Origin: an uncultured Lachnospiraceae bacterium
Lineage (GTDB): Bacteria; Bacillota; Clostridia; Lachnospirales; Lachnospiraceae
DNA: 48,029 bases
Reading direction: 5' to 3'
Assembly (NCBI GenBank): GCA_944381515.1
Contig: CALWLM010000027.1
Coordinates: 1-48,029, forward strand
Shown: one piece after another, positions 8,764 through 18,103 of the stretch
How positions within the stretch are numbered: position 1 is the first letter of the stretch
Layout of the letters: each line of letters starts with the position of its first letter
Translations under genes and position numbers: made by a program
Notes under the pieces: model-generated
Database searches by the model: none
What the model saw: only the letters and a program-made list of their open reading frames with translations
What the model was told of the DNA's origin: nothing

Positions 8764-9127
8764 CTTTCCCCTCCTCATATTCCTCGATTAGCCTTTTTAA
8801 TTCCTCTGCTTCTTCGGGACGCAGCCCTCTCCCACGGGTAAACGCTGCCAGAAAACGCGGCAGCGAGCCGCCGAAATTCTCTTCCAGAAACTGTTCTCCC
8901 CTGGCCGCCTGAAACTCCTCCCTGGTCAGGACCGCCCGCACAATACCGCCGTCATTGACAAAAATGCCCCGCAGACACAGCCGCTTGAGCATGGTATAGG
9001 TGGTAGTTCTTTTCCAGTTAAAATGTGCCTCTCCCAATCGTACTAACTCGGCAGTGCTCACCGGCTCCTTCTGCCAGATCAGATCTGCAAACCGCTGCTC
9101 CATCTCTCCCAGCCTGTAACGTTCCAT
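8756..9127 (-). CDS. BlaI/MecI family transcriptional repressor
   Basis: A 123-residue winged-helix repressor. The DNA-binding part (RFADLIWQKEPVSTAELVRL, then WKRTTTYTMLKRL) is typical of BlaI/MecI/CopY proteins, and a C-terminal dimerisation and cleavage region follows. It is the first gene of a pair with the M56 protease, overlapping it by 8 bp. ATG 9127 has AAGGAG upstream. Two inverted-repeat operators lie in its own promoter, which indicates autorepression relieved by the protease. Confidence 0.9.
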   Translation of the reverse strand: MERYRLGEMEQRFADLIWQKEPVSTAELVRLGEAHFNWKRTTTYTMLKRLCLRGIFVNDGGIVRAVLTREEFQAARGEQFLEENFGGSLPRFLAAFTRGRGLRPEEAEELKRLIEEYEEGKDD

Positions 9128-9149
9128 CTCTGCGTCTCCTTATCCGTTC

Positions 9150-9168
9150 TGTCTAATCATATTAGACA
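9150..9168. promoter_or_regulatory. BlaI-type operator 1
   Basis: TGTCTAAT-CAT-ATTAGACA is a perfect 8-3-8 inverted repeat about 20 bp upstream of the blaI-like start. It shares the half-site GTCTAA with operator 2. Confidence 0.75.
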
Positions 9169-9173
9169 ATTTT

Positions 9174-9202
9174 AGTCTAACATTGTTAGACAGAGCTGTC
9201 AA
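9174..9202 (-). promoter_or_regulatory. Promoter of the blaI-blaR1-like operon
   Basis: TTGACA (9197-9202 on the minus strand), a 17-bp spacer, then TAGACT (9174-9179). Operator 2 lies between the two hexamers and touches the -10. Confidence 0.65.
9175..9191. promoter_or_regulatory. BlaI-type operator 2
   Basis: GTCTAACATTGTTAGAC is a perfect 7-3-7 inverted repeat centred 24 bp from operator 1. It lies within the promoter, so binding would block RNA polymerase. Confidence 0.75.
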
Positions 9203-9225
9203 GCCGGTGTCCGGAGACAGAATGC

Positions 9226-9252
9226 AAAAAACCGGCAGGCTGCACCCGCCGG
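9226..9252 (-). terminator. Intrinsic terminator of the solo tetR gene
   Basis: On the minus strand CCGGCGGG-TGCAG-CCTGCCGG forms an 8-bp stem with one G-U pair, followed by six Ts. It lies 34 bp after the tetR stop. Confidence 0.8.
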
Positions 9253-9286
9253 CAAAACGATACCAATATCATGAACAAATCAGGTC

Positions 9287-9883
9287 TCACCCTTTATCTT
9301 CGCACAGCTTTTCATACTCTTTTTTCCCGGTTTCCGTAAAATATGGCTCCAGGATCACCCAGTGCGCATTCAGGAATTCTTCCTCCGACAAACGATTGGC
9401 GCTGCGAAAGGTAGGGCTCTGCTGTATCCAGCCCAAATGACTGAGCATCAGGACACGCACAATACTCTCTCTCTTTCTGCCGCTGTCCAGGTTCATCAAA
9501 AGGCCCTTCTCCTCCAGAGAAATCAGAGCCTTCATCATAATCTCATAGAGCGCGTTCACATCCTGGCTTCCTCCCTCGTTCAGCCCATAGACGGAAGGAT
9601 CGCGAAAATAAAAGGCGTTGACCGACAAAGATTCCAGCATCTTGCGCAGAAGCTCATTAAACTGCCGAAAGGTATGCACCTGCTCCGTAACGGCGGTATT
9701 GCGAAAATTCTTTTCCATTATCGCCCGCAGGATATCCTGCTTTTTTCGGAAATAATAAGTCAGGTTGCCCACACTGATATGGAGAGCCTCCGATATGTCT
9801 CTCATGCTCACGCTGCCATAGCTGCTCTCATTAAAGAGCTTTCTGGCCGTCTCTACGATGTCATCCCGCAAAGCAGGTCTCAT
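9287..9883 (-). CDS. TetR/AcrR family regulator
   Basis: 198 residues. The N-terminal helix-turn-helix (ETARKLFNESSYGSVSMRDI, then HISVGNLTYYFRKK) is clear, and the C-terminal domain is helical and otherwise unrecognised. ATG 9883 follows an AGGGAG ribosome site. It stands alone with its own terminator between the nadE operon and the blaI pair, so its target is not evident. The 100-bp gap upstream contains a GC-rich inverted repeat without a T-run. Confidence 0.88.
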   Translation of the reverse strand: MRPALRDDIVETARKLFNESSYGSVSMRDISEALHISVGNLTYYFRKKQDILRAIMEKNFRNTAVTEQVHTFRQFNELLRKMLESLSVNAFYFRDPSVYGLNEGGSQDVNALYEIMMKALISLEEKGLLMNLDSGRKRESIVRVLMLSHLGWIQQSPTFRSANRLSEEEFLNAHWVILEPYFTETGKKEYEKLCEDKG

Positions 9884-9983
9884 ACTCTCCCTCTTTCCCG
9901 CCGGCGGCCCGCCCCGCCGGACGTTCCATATAATGATGCAAAAATAAAAGGCCTTTGCTCCCGCAGATCAGCTGTTTTTCTGC

Positions 9984-11909
9984 CTACAGCGCCTCTGCCT
10001 CCGCCAGCCACAGCGCGGCGCTTGCATCGCTGGGCATGCGCAGATCTCCTCTCGGAGAAACCGCCACCGATCCCACCTTGGGACCATCCGGCAGGCAGGA
10101 GCGTTTAAATTGCTGGGCAAAAAAGCGCCGGTAAAAAATACACAGCCATTTTTTAATGGTTTCTCTGTCATAGACGCCTTCAAATGCCGCCTCTGCCAGA
10201 CGGAATATCTTGCGCGGCCCATAGCCCAGACGCAGCACATAGTACAGGAAAAAATCATGAAGCTCATAGGGTCCCACCAGATCCTCGGTTTTCTGCGCGA
10301 TCTGCCCGTCCTTGGGAGGCAAAAGCTCCGGGCTCACCGGCGTATCCAGCACGTCCTCAAGGGCCGCCTTAAGAGCTGCGTCTCCGCAGGTATCCGCATA
10401 ATAGCCGACCAAATGGCGCACCAGGGTTTTGGGCACCGATGCGTTGACGGCATACATGGACATATGGTCTCCATTGTAGGTGGCCCACCCCAGAGCCAGC
10501 TCAGACATATCTCCGGTACCGATGACCAGACCGCCGGTTTCATTGGCAATATCCATCAGAACCTGCGTCCGCTCTCTGGCCTGGCTGTTCTCATAAGTCA
10601 CATCCAGCTTTCCGCTGTCATGACCGATATCCCGAAAATGCAGCATAACCGCCTCCCGGATATCAATCTCACGAAAGCTCGTTCCCAGACAGCGTATCAG
10701 CGTACAGGCATTGTCATAAGTGCGGTCTGTGGTGCCAAAACAGGGCATGGTAACGGTGACAATATTCCCGCGGGAAATTCCCAGCATATCAAAAGCCCGC
10801 ACCGTCACCAAGAGCGCCAGCGTCGAATCCAGCCCGCCCGAGATCCCCACCACAGCGCTTTTGCAGCCTGTGTGCTCCAGTCTCTTTTTCAGGCCCATGG
10901 CCTGAATCGACAGAATCTCCTCGCAGCGGCGAGTCCGGTCCTCCCGTCCCTCCGGCACAAAGGGAGCCGGATCAATCCTTCTTTTCAGATTCAGATCTTC
11001 CTGCGTCTGGGAGAAATACACGGTCTCGTACCCTTCTTGTCCGCTCATCCGGTAAGTGGTAATCCGCCGCCTCTCACTGGAAAGACGGCCCAGATCCATA
11101 TCCGCCGTGATCAGTCCCGTCTCAAAAAGCTGTGACTGCGCAAGCAGAGTCCCATTCTCCGCAATCAGGTTGTGACTGCCAAAGACCAGATCCGTTGTGG
11201 ACTCCCCTTCGCCGGCGCTGGCATAGACATAGCCGCAGACCAGCCGCGCGGACTGTCCTCCCACCAGCTGCCGGCGGTAGGCCGCCTTCCCCGTAACCTC
11301 GTCGCTGGCCGAACCATTGACGATCAGGGTGGCTCCGGCCATGGCGTGGGCAATGCTGGGCGGCATGGCGCCCCACAAATCCTCGCAGACCTCCGCCGCC
11401 ACCGTAAGCTTGCGGTTCTCCCGGCAGGCAAAAAGCAGCCGGCTGCCCATCCAGACCGGATAGGTTTCTCCCGATGCGTCGGTAAAATTCACCCGTACCG
11501 GAATTTCATTGCCCTCGTGAAAATGTCTGGCCTCGTAAAACTCCGAATAATTGGGAATGGACCGCTTGGGCACCAGCCCCAGCAGACGTCCCCGCTGAAA
11601 GACAGCCATTACATTATAAAGGCGGCCTTCCTTTGCCCAGGGAAGGCCTGCAAAAATCAGCATATCCATAGGGGCGGAGGCCTGCACCAGCTGCGCCAGC
11701 TGCTTTTCTGCCTCCTCAATCAGAGCATCCTGCAAAAACAAGTCGCCGCAGGTATAAGCCGTAAGGCACAGCTCCGGAAAAACCAGCACCTTCACCTGCT
11801 GCCTGCAGGCCTCGTTCATCAGCTCTTCGATCTTTTCCCGGTTGTAGCGCGGGTCCGCCACCCGGATCTTCGGCGTGGCTGCCGCCACCCGGATAAAGTC
11901 ATCTCTCAT
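9984..11909 (-). CDS. nadE: Glutamine-dependent NAD+ synthetase
   Basis: Catalyses the last step of NAD synthesis, amidating deamido-NAD with ATP and glutamine. The 641-residue length is that of the two-domain type. The N-terminal nitrilase-like glutaminase has the Glu-Lys-Cys triad (VFPELCLTAY; KRSIPNYSEF; EVCEDLWG with Cys near residue 175). The C-terminal synthetase has the ATP pyrophosphatase loop SGGLDST near residue 359. It starts at ATG 11909, overlapping the aroK end by 11 bp, and is the last gene of a five-gene operon. A GC-rich hairpin lacking a T-run follows. Confidence 0.96.
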   Translation of the reverse strand: MRDDFIRVAAATPKIRVADPRYNREKIEELMNEACRQQVKVLVFPELCLTAYTCGDLFLQDALIEEAEKQLAQLVQASAPMDMLIFAGLPWAKEGRLYNVMAVFQRGRLLGLVPKRSIPNYSEFYEARHFHEGNEIPVRVNFTDASGETYPVWMGSRLLFACRENRKLTVAAEVCEDLWGAMPPSIAHAMAGATLIVNGSASDEVTGKAAYRRQLVGGQSARLVCGYVYASAGEGESTTDLVFGSHNLIAENGTLLAQSQLFETGLITADMDLGRLSSERRRITTYRMSGQEGYETVYFSQTQEDLNLKRRIDPAPFVPEGREDRTRRCEEILSIQAMGLKKRLEHTGCKSAVVGISGGLDSTLALLVTVRAFDMLGISRGNIVTVTMPCFGTTDRTYDNACTLIRCLGTSFREIDIREAVMLHFRDIGHDSGKLDVTYENSQARERTQVLMDIANETGGLVIGTGDMSELALGWATYNGDHMSMYAVNASVPKTLVRHLVGYYADTCGDAALKAALEDVLDTPVSPELLPPKDGQIAQKTEDLVGPYELHDFFLYYVLRLGYGPRKIFRLAEAAFEGVYDRETIKKWLCIFYRRFFAQQFKRSCLPDGPKVGSVAVSPRGDLRMPSDASAALWLAEAEAL

Positions 11910-12438
11910 CTGTCTGCTCCTTCCCGAGTATTTCCTCCAGCTTCCGGGATATTTCCCCGGCTATTTCATCCAGAGATCTCCGGTCTGTCTCCACCACCAG
12001 ATCCGCAGCCTCCCGATACATCGGCTCCCTTGCTGCCATCAGCTCGGCGATATATTCCACATTCATATGTCCCGCCAGTACCGGCCGGTTTGTACTGTGC
12101 CGTACCCTCTGATATATTTCCTCCGGCGAAGCGCAGAGAAGAACCACCGTGCCCTTTTTCTTCATATATTCCACATTTTCCGGCCGCAGGGCCGCGCCGC
12201 CGCCGCAGGAGACTACCATGGCGTCCTCGCCGGACAGTCGGGCCAAAAGCCCCGTCTCCATCCGGCGAAAAGCCTCCTCTCCATCCTCTGCAAAAATCTG
12301 CGTAATTTCTTTGCCCGCTTCTGTCTTTAAAATATCGTCCATCTCCAGGCATTTTATACCCAAAAGGGCCGCCAGGCGGCGGGATACGCTGGATTTTCCG
12401 CTGCCCATAAATCCAATCAGATAGATCTGCTCCTTCAT
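11899..12438 (-). CDS. aroK: Shikimate kinase
   Basis: A 179-residue P-loop kinase that phosphorylates shikimate in chorismate synthesis. It has Walker A GFMGSGKSS near residues 9-17, the shikimate-binding DD region (EMDDIL) and the CGGGAALRPE segment. ATG 12438 overlaps the preceding stop as ATGA. A longer reading to 12468 runs inside the upstream gene and is rejected. It is unusual that a single aromatic-pathway gene sits behind the TPR/ATPase/solenoid trio rather than with other aro genes. Confidence 0.94.
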   Translation of the reverse strand: MKEQIYLIGFMGSGKSSVSRRLAALLGIKCLEMDDILKTEAGKEITQIFAEDGEEAFRRMETGLLARLSGEDAMVVSCGGGAALRPENVEYMKKKGTVVLLCASPEEIYQRVRHSTNRPVLAGHMNVEYIAELMAAREPMYREAADLVVETDRRSLDEIAGEISRKLEEILGKEQTDER

Positions 12439-13247
12439 CCTGCCATCTCCCTGTATTCCTGCTTCCATTCGCGAATCAGAGAGCTTACCGCCTCTCTGCG
12501 CCGGATCACATCCTTGCTGAATGCCTGGGCGATCTCCTCTGCTTTCCCCATATAGGCCGCGTTTTTGGTAAAGGCGGTAAGCTCCTCCTTTATTCGGTAC
12601 TGCGTTTCACCCGGCACGCTGGCCCTCACATCCTCCGGCAAGGTCAGATGCTCCGGTTCCATCCAGTACAGGACAAAAATCTCCCTGGCAATGGAATCCA
12701 GGGACAGAACGCGCCAGGCCCTGACAAAGCAGTCCATGGCCTCCTCATACTGCATTAACTGTACGCAGGCCACGCCCCGGTTATGCCATACTTCCGCTGC
12801 AAAGGATTCGTCCCGAGGCGACTCCCGCAGAATCTGATCATAGGTATGGACCGCATTGCCATACTGACGTACATCCAGAAAGAAATCTCCTCTTTGCCTG
12901 AGCAATTCCAGAGGACCGGCACTGCGGATTCCATCCAGCTTATCCCTAAACTGCATAAGCTCCTCGTCACTATAATAGCGCAGTTCCTTTACCAGCAGAA
13001 AAAGGCCCTGATACATGTCCGCGTCCTGCTTCATAAAATGGCGCAGCTTCCCCTCCAATTCAGCCAGCCCCAGCTCCCGCCCCAAAAAACGGTACAGCCT
13101 CTCGCTGATGAAATCCTCCGGCAAAAGCAGCACATAATTGACAATATAATAGCTCAGCTCTTCCGCCGAGTACAAAGACAGGCCGGTCTCCCTGGCAAAG
13201 TAGGGCTCCTTCACCTCCGGCTCCCGGCAATAGATCAGTCCGCTCAT
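12435..13247 (-). CDS. TPR-containing protein of the solenoid/ATPase operon
   Basis: A 270-residue soluble protein with no signal peptide or membrane segment. The middle (LLRQRGDFFLDVRQYGNAVH, then AEVWHNRGVACVQLMQYEEA) shows TPR-like helical pairs at about residues 110-190. The rest is helical and charged. I do not recognise the family beyond this. It follows the ATPase-like gene by 12 bp and overlaps aroK, so it is co-expressed with both. A scaffold or co-factor role for the ATPase-like neighbour is an inference from context only. Confidence 0.85.
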   Translation of the reverse strand: MSGLIYCREPEVKEPYFARETGLSLYSAEELSYYIVNYVLLLPEDFISERLYRFLGRELGLAELEGKLRHFMKQDADMYQGLFLLVKELRYYSDEELMQFRDKLDGIRSAGPLELLRQRGDFFLDVRQYGNAVHTYDQILRESPRDESFAAEVWHNRGVACVQLMQYEEAMDCFVRAWRVLSLDSIAREIFVLYWMEPEHLTLPEDVRASVPGETQYRIKEELTAFTKNAAYMGKAEEIAQAFSKDVIRRREAVSSLIREWKQEYREMAG

Positions 13248-13259
13248 GGCCCCTCCTTA

Positions 13260-14531
13260 TCAGATGTAAAAATCCTTCCGAATCATTTTTCCCGATGAAG
13301 GGAACATTTCTCCAAAGCCCTTGTCGATGACACGCACCGTCATCCCTCTCTCTCCTGTAAAGGCCAGAATTACCTCCACCTTGGCCGCCTTGGGCAGTCT
13401 CTTGGGAAACTCGTCCAGAGGAATGGAGTAGCGGGAAGGAGAAGTTCCTCCCAGCGGCATCACCTGAAAGTCCACGCTGTCAACTCCGTCCAAAGCCAGC
13501 GTCACCGAAGCCCTGGTCTCATACCAGCTGCTGCCGGCAGGCGCCAGGATCAGCTGTCTTGTCCGCCCCTCGTACTGAACTTCCATAGATACCTGGGAGC
13601 GAATCCGCCCCTCGCAGATGCAGATGAAAGGATAGGCTGTGTTCTGCTGCATATAGTCGAAGGCCACAAAGGCAGCTCCCCGCGAAAAAAGATTCTGTCC
13701 GCCAAACACCCTGCGTTTCTGACAGACCAGGTGCAGAAACTCCTCCGGCCACCTGGGATTTTCAAATCCCTTGCCGGTCAGAAACACCGTAGAAATCACC
13801 TTTTTATTTAACATTCGGGTAGCGCAGGCCGTCAGAATCCGGTCTGCCAGCTTCTCACCTGCCGGCGTTTCCAGAAGTTCCAGGCTGAATCCTTCCTCCA
13901 GCGCCTCGTGAGTCGCCTCCGCGACCTGAGGCTTTCTGCCGCGAATCACGCTCATTTCATAATAATGCAGCCCATGATCCACCAGATCAAACGCGCAGAC
14001 CTGATGAGACCAGATATCCGCCTTCTGACTGAGCACGAAAAAAAGAAAGGCTTCCGTATGGTTGAGAACATGAACCTTCTCCCGGTCTATCCCCAGCTTT
14101 TGCGCGATTGCCATCAAAGTATCCATCACTTTGACAGACGCCTCCCTGGCCGTAAAGACCAGGCTGTCGATCTGCTGGCAGCCAGTTCTCTTTTTGGGAA
14201 TATCCAAAATCTGTTCCAGAAAGGTTCCCAGCATCTCTGCGGCCGTGTACATAGTCCCCTCTATGGTGGCCGTCCCGTCGCGCTCCACCAGTTTCACCAG
14301 CTTGTCCACCATGCTGCCCTCGCCAAACAGAGCCGCCCGGTAGGCCTCCTCGCCGATCAGCCAGCCGCCTTCCCCCTTTTTTTTGCAGACCATGGTAGGA
14401 ATCAGAAATTTCTCCTCATTTTCCTCATTCTCTTTAAGCCCCACCGCCTGCGCGTCACAGCTTTCGCTGTCAAACAGGCTGATCTGTGTATAATCGTCAC
14501 AGACATCTATGCCCAATATAAGCCCCGGCAT
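13260..14531 (-). CDS. Actin/Hsp70-fold ATPase-like protein (DUF5716-type)
   Basis: A 423-residue protein starting MPGLILGIDVCDDYTQISLF, a phosphate-1-like strand of the actin/Hsp70/sugar-kinase fold. A second phosphate-loop-like stretch reads FDLVDHGLHYYEMSVI, and the segment VFLTGKGFENPRW followed by LFSRGAAFVA resembles the adenosine-binding part of Hsp70 relatives. The C-terminal 100 residues are beta-rich. From memory this matches a Lachnospiraceae family called DUF5716; its function is unknown to me. The phosphate-2 site has DLVDHG instead of DxG, so activity may be altered. It sits 17 bp after the giant solenoid gene and 12 bp before the TPR gene. Confidence 0.8.
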   Translation of the reverse strand: MPGLILGIDVCDDYTQISLFDSESCDAQAVGLKENEENEEKFLIPTMVCKKKGEGGWLIGEEAYRAALFGEGSMVDKLVKLVERDGTATIEGTMYTAAEMLGTFLEQILDIPKKRTGCQQIDSLVFTAREASVKVMDTLMAIAQKLGIDREKVHVLNHTEAFLFFVLSQKADIWSHQVCAFDLVDHGLHYYEMSVIRGRKPQVAEATHEALEEGFSLELLETPAGEKLADRILTACATRMLNKKVISTVFLTGKGFENPRWPEEFLHLVCQKRRVFGGQNLFSRGAAFVAFDYMQQNTAYPFICICEGRIRSQVSMEVQYEGRTRQLILAPAGSSWYETRASVTLALDGVDSVDFQVMPLGGTSPSRYSIPLDEFPKRLPKAAKVEVILAFTGERGMTVRVIDKGFGEMFPSSGKMIRKDFYI

Positions 14532-14548
14532 ACCTCTTCATCCCTTCT

Positions 14549-17500
14549 CTATAGCTTAGTAAAATAGCGGTTAATCACTGTCTCCGCCACGGCATAATCC
14601 CGCATTTCTCTCTTTAAGGCGCCTTCTTCCAGCACGTCAAGCCCCCGAATAATCTGATTTAAGCGGCTCAGACGGTCTTTCCCATAGCCGTTTCCATACG
14701 TGTCCGCCGCAGCGCCATCTTCGTCCTCCTGCACGCGCAGGCTTCCCTTTCGGATCGTTACCTCGCCCTGAGGCAGCGCCCGCAAAATCTCATAGTCCAT
14801 CTGCTCCCCGTAAAACAAGGTAAAGCAGCGGCTGTACCAGCCTCCCCAGACATGGGGCAAAACCTCCTCGGCAAAGCGTCCGTCCGGCAGCGTCCGGCAG
14901 CGGATACGCAGCCTCTCTCCTTCCCGCCCGCGGCAGGATACGATCTGCCTCCCCTTAAGATAAGCGGGATATCCCGACTCGCCGGCAAAGGCCCCAAAGA
15001 AATCAAAAAACATATCCTGATCACAGCAGCGGCGGATTACTTCCATGCACAGCTCATTTTCCCCGGCGCTTCGTTCCCCGGTCAGGGACAGATATCTGCA
15101 CAGCGCCAGCCGGCACACAAAGGGCAGACTGTCTTTTTTCAGTCTCTCCTCCACCAGATCAAAGACTGTCCGGCTCGCCGCCACATCCGCGGTAAAAAAG
15201 TCGCAGCATTTTACTGCCAGATAGGCCCGCAGCAGAGTCTCGTCCAGCTGCCCCTGACTCTCATAGGCCTCGAACACATCGTCAATTCCCTGCCTGGACC
15301 CGGTAAAGAGCATCTGCCCCAGCAGCCTCTCCGGCAGGTCATAAAGGGGAGCCCGGTAACGCGCCGCGCGCCTTAACACCTGATACATCCGTTCGCTGCT
15401 GCTGTTATAGTGGCGGCACAGGTATTCCAATATCACCGCATCGTTCCGCCTCTTATTCATGCAGCAGTAGCATGCCTCCAGGAGGAAAGGATCGGGAGCA
15501 AAAAGCTGTTCCACGCACATCCTTGAACACAGCTTCAGCAAAAGCGACGGGCTCAGATCTTCATATCCGTACCGGCGAATCAGCGAAAAGGCTCTGTCGC
15601 AGAAATCATCCCGAATAAAGACCTCCGTCATCGTCCGAATATCCTCAGGCGATGCGTAGGACGTATCCAGCCGCAAAAGCCGCTCCCCGTGCCCGTCTCG
15701 CAGACTGCCTTCTATGAGCCGGGAAGTCAGGCGGCGGGCAAACTGCTCTCTGAGTCCCTGTATGGACAGAACCTGTTCGTAGAAAGACAGCGCCTCCTCA
15801 TCGATGCGGCCGTCATCGAGAGCTTTGCGGCAGCGGCGAATGGCCAGAAATTCATCTTCCGGGCAGAGAGCAAAGAGCTTCTCTTCTAATTCTTCACCGC
15901 CAAACAGACGGCGGCTTAGGTAACTTGCGCCGGCCAGACGGCTGCCAAAACTGTCCTGGAACAGAATGCGGCAGTGCTCCGAATATACCGGTACGACAGC
16001 CTGCCCGTCTGTCAGACGCGCGGTAATCTCTCCTTCCATTTCCTCACAGCAGACAATCACCCGGTCCCAGCTGCGGTTGTCGCAGCTGATCTGCACGGAA
16101 TACAGCAGTCTGGGAAGAGCGGCAGCCAGCTTTTCGTCCACCACGCCGGCCGGGAGCATCCGCTCATAGATCCTGGCAAGCTTTTCACTCATATGGCCGG
16201 ACAGAGCCTGTTCCCTGGCAAAATCCTCCATTTGTCTTTCATAGCTTACATAAGTCGCATCCTCCGGCGAGAAGCAGCTCAAAATATTGTCATACAGGGC
16301 TGCGCGGCTCACATCATCCAGCGTATTGGTGTAGGAAAAGTACAGATAAATCTCCTGGGGCAGCGGTCCCTTCCACTGCGTCGGCAGCGAATACAGATAA
16401 TACTCATAAAGTCTGGTCAGCCTCACATCAAAGGCCACGCCCATTTCAAACCAGGAGAAATAAGCCTCTCCCTTCTTCTCCCCCAGAATCAGCACCCGGC
16501 AGATGGCCTCCACAATCTCCACATTTTCATAACGTTCGGCCAGTCTGGCAAGAAGCCGGTAATATGCCGGACGGAAAGTTCTCTCATTCTCCGAAAGAGC
16601 CGCTATGCGCAGAGCCAGTTCTCTGCCGATCATTCCTTTTTTCCCGCCCCAGGCCAGCGCATGAAGTTCAAATTCTCCCAGCGCAGCCAGAAGAAGGGGC
16701 TGACTCTCATACAGACGGCAGGCCTCCAGATAAAGGAACGGACTGCGGCAGCCCCGCTCATACAAAGCGCGCATCTCTTCCCGCGCCTGCAGCGGATTAT
16801 CCCGATACTCCATGTCGGTGCGAATCAGCAAAAAGAAGACCGTCTGACTGGGATGCTCCCCCTCATAGTACAAATGCAGGATGCGGGACAGCTGCTCTCT
16901 GTCCTCCTCATCCTCCGTATAAAGACTGCGAACATACAGATAGCAGCAATAGGCGTCGATGTCTTCCAGCCGTCTGGCCAGAACGCGTTCCTTTACATCA
17001 GCCAAAAGCAGCCCCGCTCTATCCCTCTGCCCCGCCAAAATACAGATCTGAGCATGCAAAAGCTCCAGCATATCCGGCGTATCATAGGAATCCCGCAGTC
17101 TGGCAATCTCCGTCAGCATTCCATTCACCTGCACCCGATTCTGGAAATCCTGCCCCAAAGCATCCACATAATGGGCAAAAAAACGCAGAACCTCCGCGCG
17201 GTACTCTCCCTGGCGATGCTCCTGGGCTGTTCTGCCCTCTCGGGAGGCCGTCACTTCGACCGTAAAGCTCTGATACGGCGTAGAAAGGATAATGCGCCCC
17301 CGATTGACTCCGGCATGAAGCATGGAGGGATGCAGCGTATAGTGCAGACTGCACCGATTTTCCTCAAAACTGTCTTCCGTCAAAAGCCGGGTCTCCAGCT
17401 CGATAAAAGGGGCGTCCGTTCTGACGCGGATGTTTACCGCCCCCCAGGTATTTCTCTCAATTTCTATAACATCTGCCTGATCCTTCTCAAGCCCCGCCGC

Positions 17501-18103
17501 CAGACGTTCCCCCTCATCGATGGAAAGACGCAGCTGCTCCTTGGCTCCGCAGCCGGTCAAAAATTCCTCCAGGGCCTCTCTGCGGTCTCCTTTGCCGTAA
17601 AGTCCGCGGTAAAGGGCCGCAAAGGAAGGCTGATCCATAAAAGGCAGCGTCAAAAAGCCGCTGTTCTCAAATATCTTCAGGGCCACATCAAAATCCTGTC
17701 TGGCCAGATCGGCAAAGGCTTCAATGGTACGGATTCTCTCATAGGCCGTTCTGCCCGCCGGAGCCGTCACTGTAAAGGCGTACGGAATCCGCCGTTCTCC
17801 TCCGTCGCTGACCAGAAAAAACTGACCTTCGATATGCTCTCCGGGCCGCAGTCCCTGCACATTAACCTCATAGGCCACCGTTCCCCGGCTGCCCACGAAC
17901 TGATCCGCAAAAAGATGGACACGATAATTCGAGGAATACAAAAGACTCTTGACCCTATTGCCTTCTGCTTCCCTCAGTGTCAGCTCTCCTCTGTAATTTT
18001 GTCCCGCTGCCAGGTCCAGACAGACCTCTCCAGGCTCTACCGTCAGTCGAAGCTCCTCTTTAAGCTCTTCCCCCCTGGCCAGTCGGCTGATCCGTTCTCT
18101 CAT
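14549..18103 (-). CDS. Giant beta/alpha-solenoid protein (DUF5717-type)
   Basis: About 1184 residues, apparently cytosolic, without signal peptide or membrane helix. From the N-terminus I read a beta-sandwich-like domain (about 20-120, CLDLAAGQNYRGELTLREAE), a short helical part, a second beta domain (about 205-290, WGAVNIRVRTDAPFIELETR), then roughly 750 residues of repeated helical pairs, a small beta region and a C-terminal helix. I believe it belongs to DUF5717; no function is known to me. ATG 18103 is preferred, though its ribosome site is weak. GTG 18136 is an alternative. First gene of the operon with the ATPase-like, TPR, aroK and nadE genes. Confidence 0.82.
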   Translation of the reverse strand: MRERISRLARGEELKEELRLTVEPGEVCLDLAAGQNYRGELTLREAEGNRVKSLLYSSNYRVHLFADQFVGSRGTVAYEVNVQGLRPGEHIEGQFFLVSDGGERRIPYAFTVTAPAGRTAYERIRTIEAFADLARQDFDVALKIFENSGFLTLPFMDQPSFAALYRGLYGKGDRREALEEFLTGCGAKEQLRLSIDEGERLAAGLEKDQADVIEIERNTWGAVNIRVRTDAPFIELETRLLTEDSFEENRCSLHYTLHPSMLHAGVNRGRIILSTPYQSFTVEVTASREGRTAQEHRQGEYRAEVLRFFAHYVDALGQDFQNRVQVNGMLTEIARLRDSYDTPDMLELLHAQICILAGQRDRAGLLLADVKERVLARRLEDIDAYCCYLYVRSLYTEDEEDREQLSRILHLYYEGEHPSQTVFFLLIRTDMEYRDNPLQAREEMRALYERGCRSPFLYLEACRLYESQPLLLAALGEFELHALAWGGKKGMIGRELALRIAALSENERTFRPAYYRLLARLAERYENVEIVEAICRVLILGEKKGEAYFSWFEMGVAFDVRLTRLYEYYLYSLPTQWKGPLPQEIYLYFSYTNTLDDVSRAALYDNILSCFSPEDATYVSYERQMEDFAREQALSGHMSEKLARIYERMLPAGVVDEKLAAALPRLLYSVQISCDNRSWDRVIVCCEEMEGEITARLTDGQAVVPVYSEHCRILFQDSFGSRLAGASYLSRRLFGGEELEEKLFALCPEDEFLAIRRCRKALDDGRIDEEALSFYEQVLSIQGLREQFARRLTSRLIEGSLRDGHGERLLRLDTSYASPEDIRTMTEVFIRDDFCDRAFSLIRRYGYEDLSPSLLLKLCSRMCVEQLFAPDPFLLEACYCCMNKRRNDAVILEYLCRHYNSSSERMYQVLRRAARYRAPLYDLPERLLGQMLFTGSRQGIDDVFEAYESQGQLDETLLRAYLAVKCCDFFTADVAASRTVFDLVEERLKKDSLPFVCRLALCRYLSLTGERSAGENELCMEVIRRCCDQDMFFDFFGAFAGESGYPAYLKGRQIVSCRGREGERLRIRCRTLPDGRFAEEVLPHVWGGWYSRCFTLFYGEQMDYEILRALPQGEVTIRKGSLRVQEDEDGAAADTYGNGYGKDRLSRLNQIIRGLDVLEEGALKREMRDYAVAETVINRYFTKL

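Noticed and set aside
9901-9925. CCGGCGG/CCGCCGG inverted repeat after nadE as a terminator
   Set aside because: The stem is good but no T-run follows on the minus strand, so I did not list it as a terminator.
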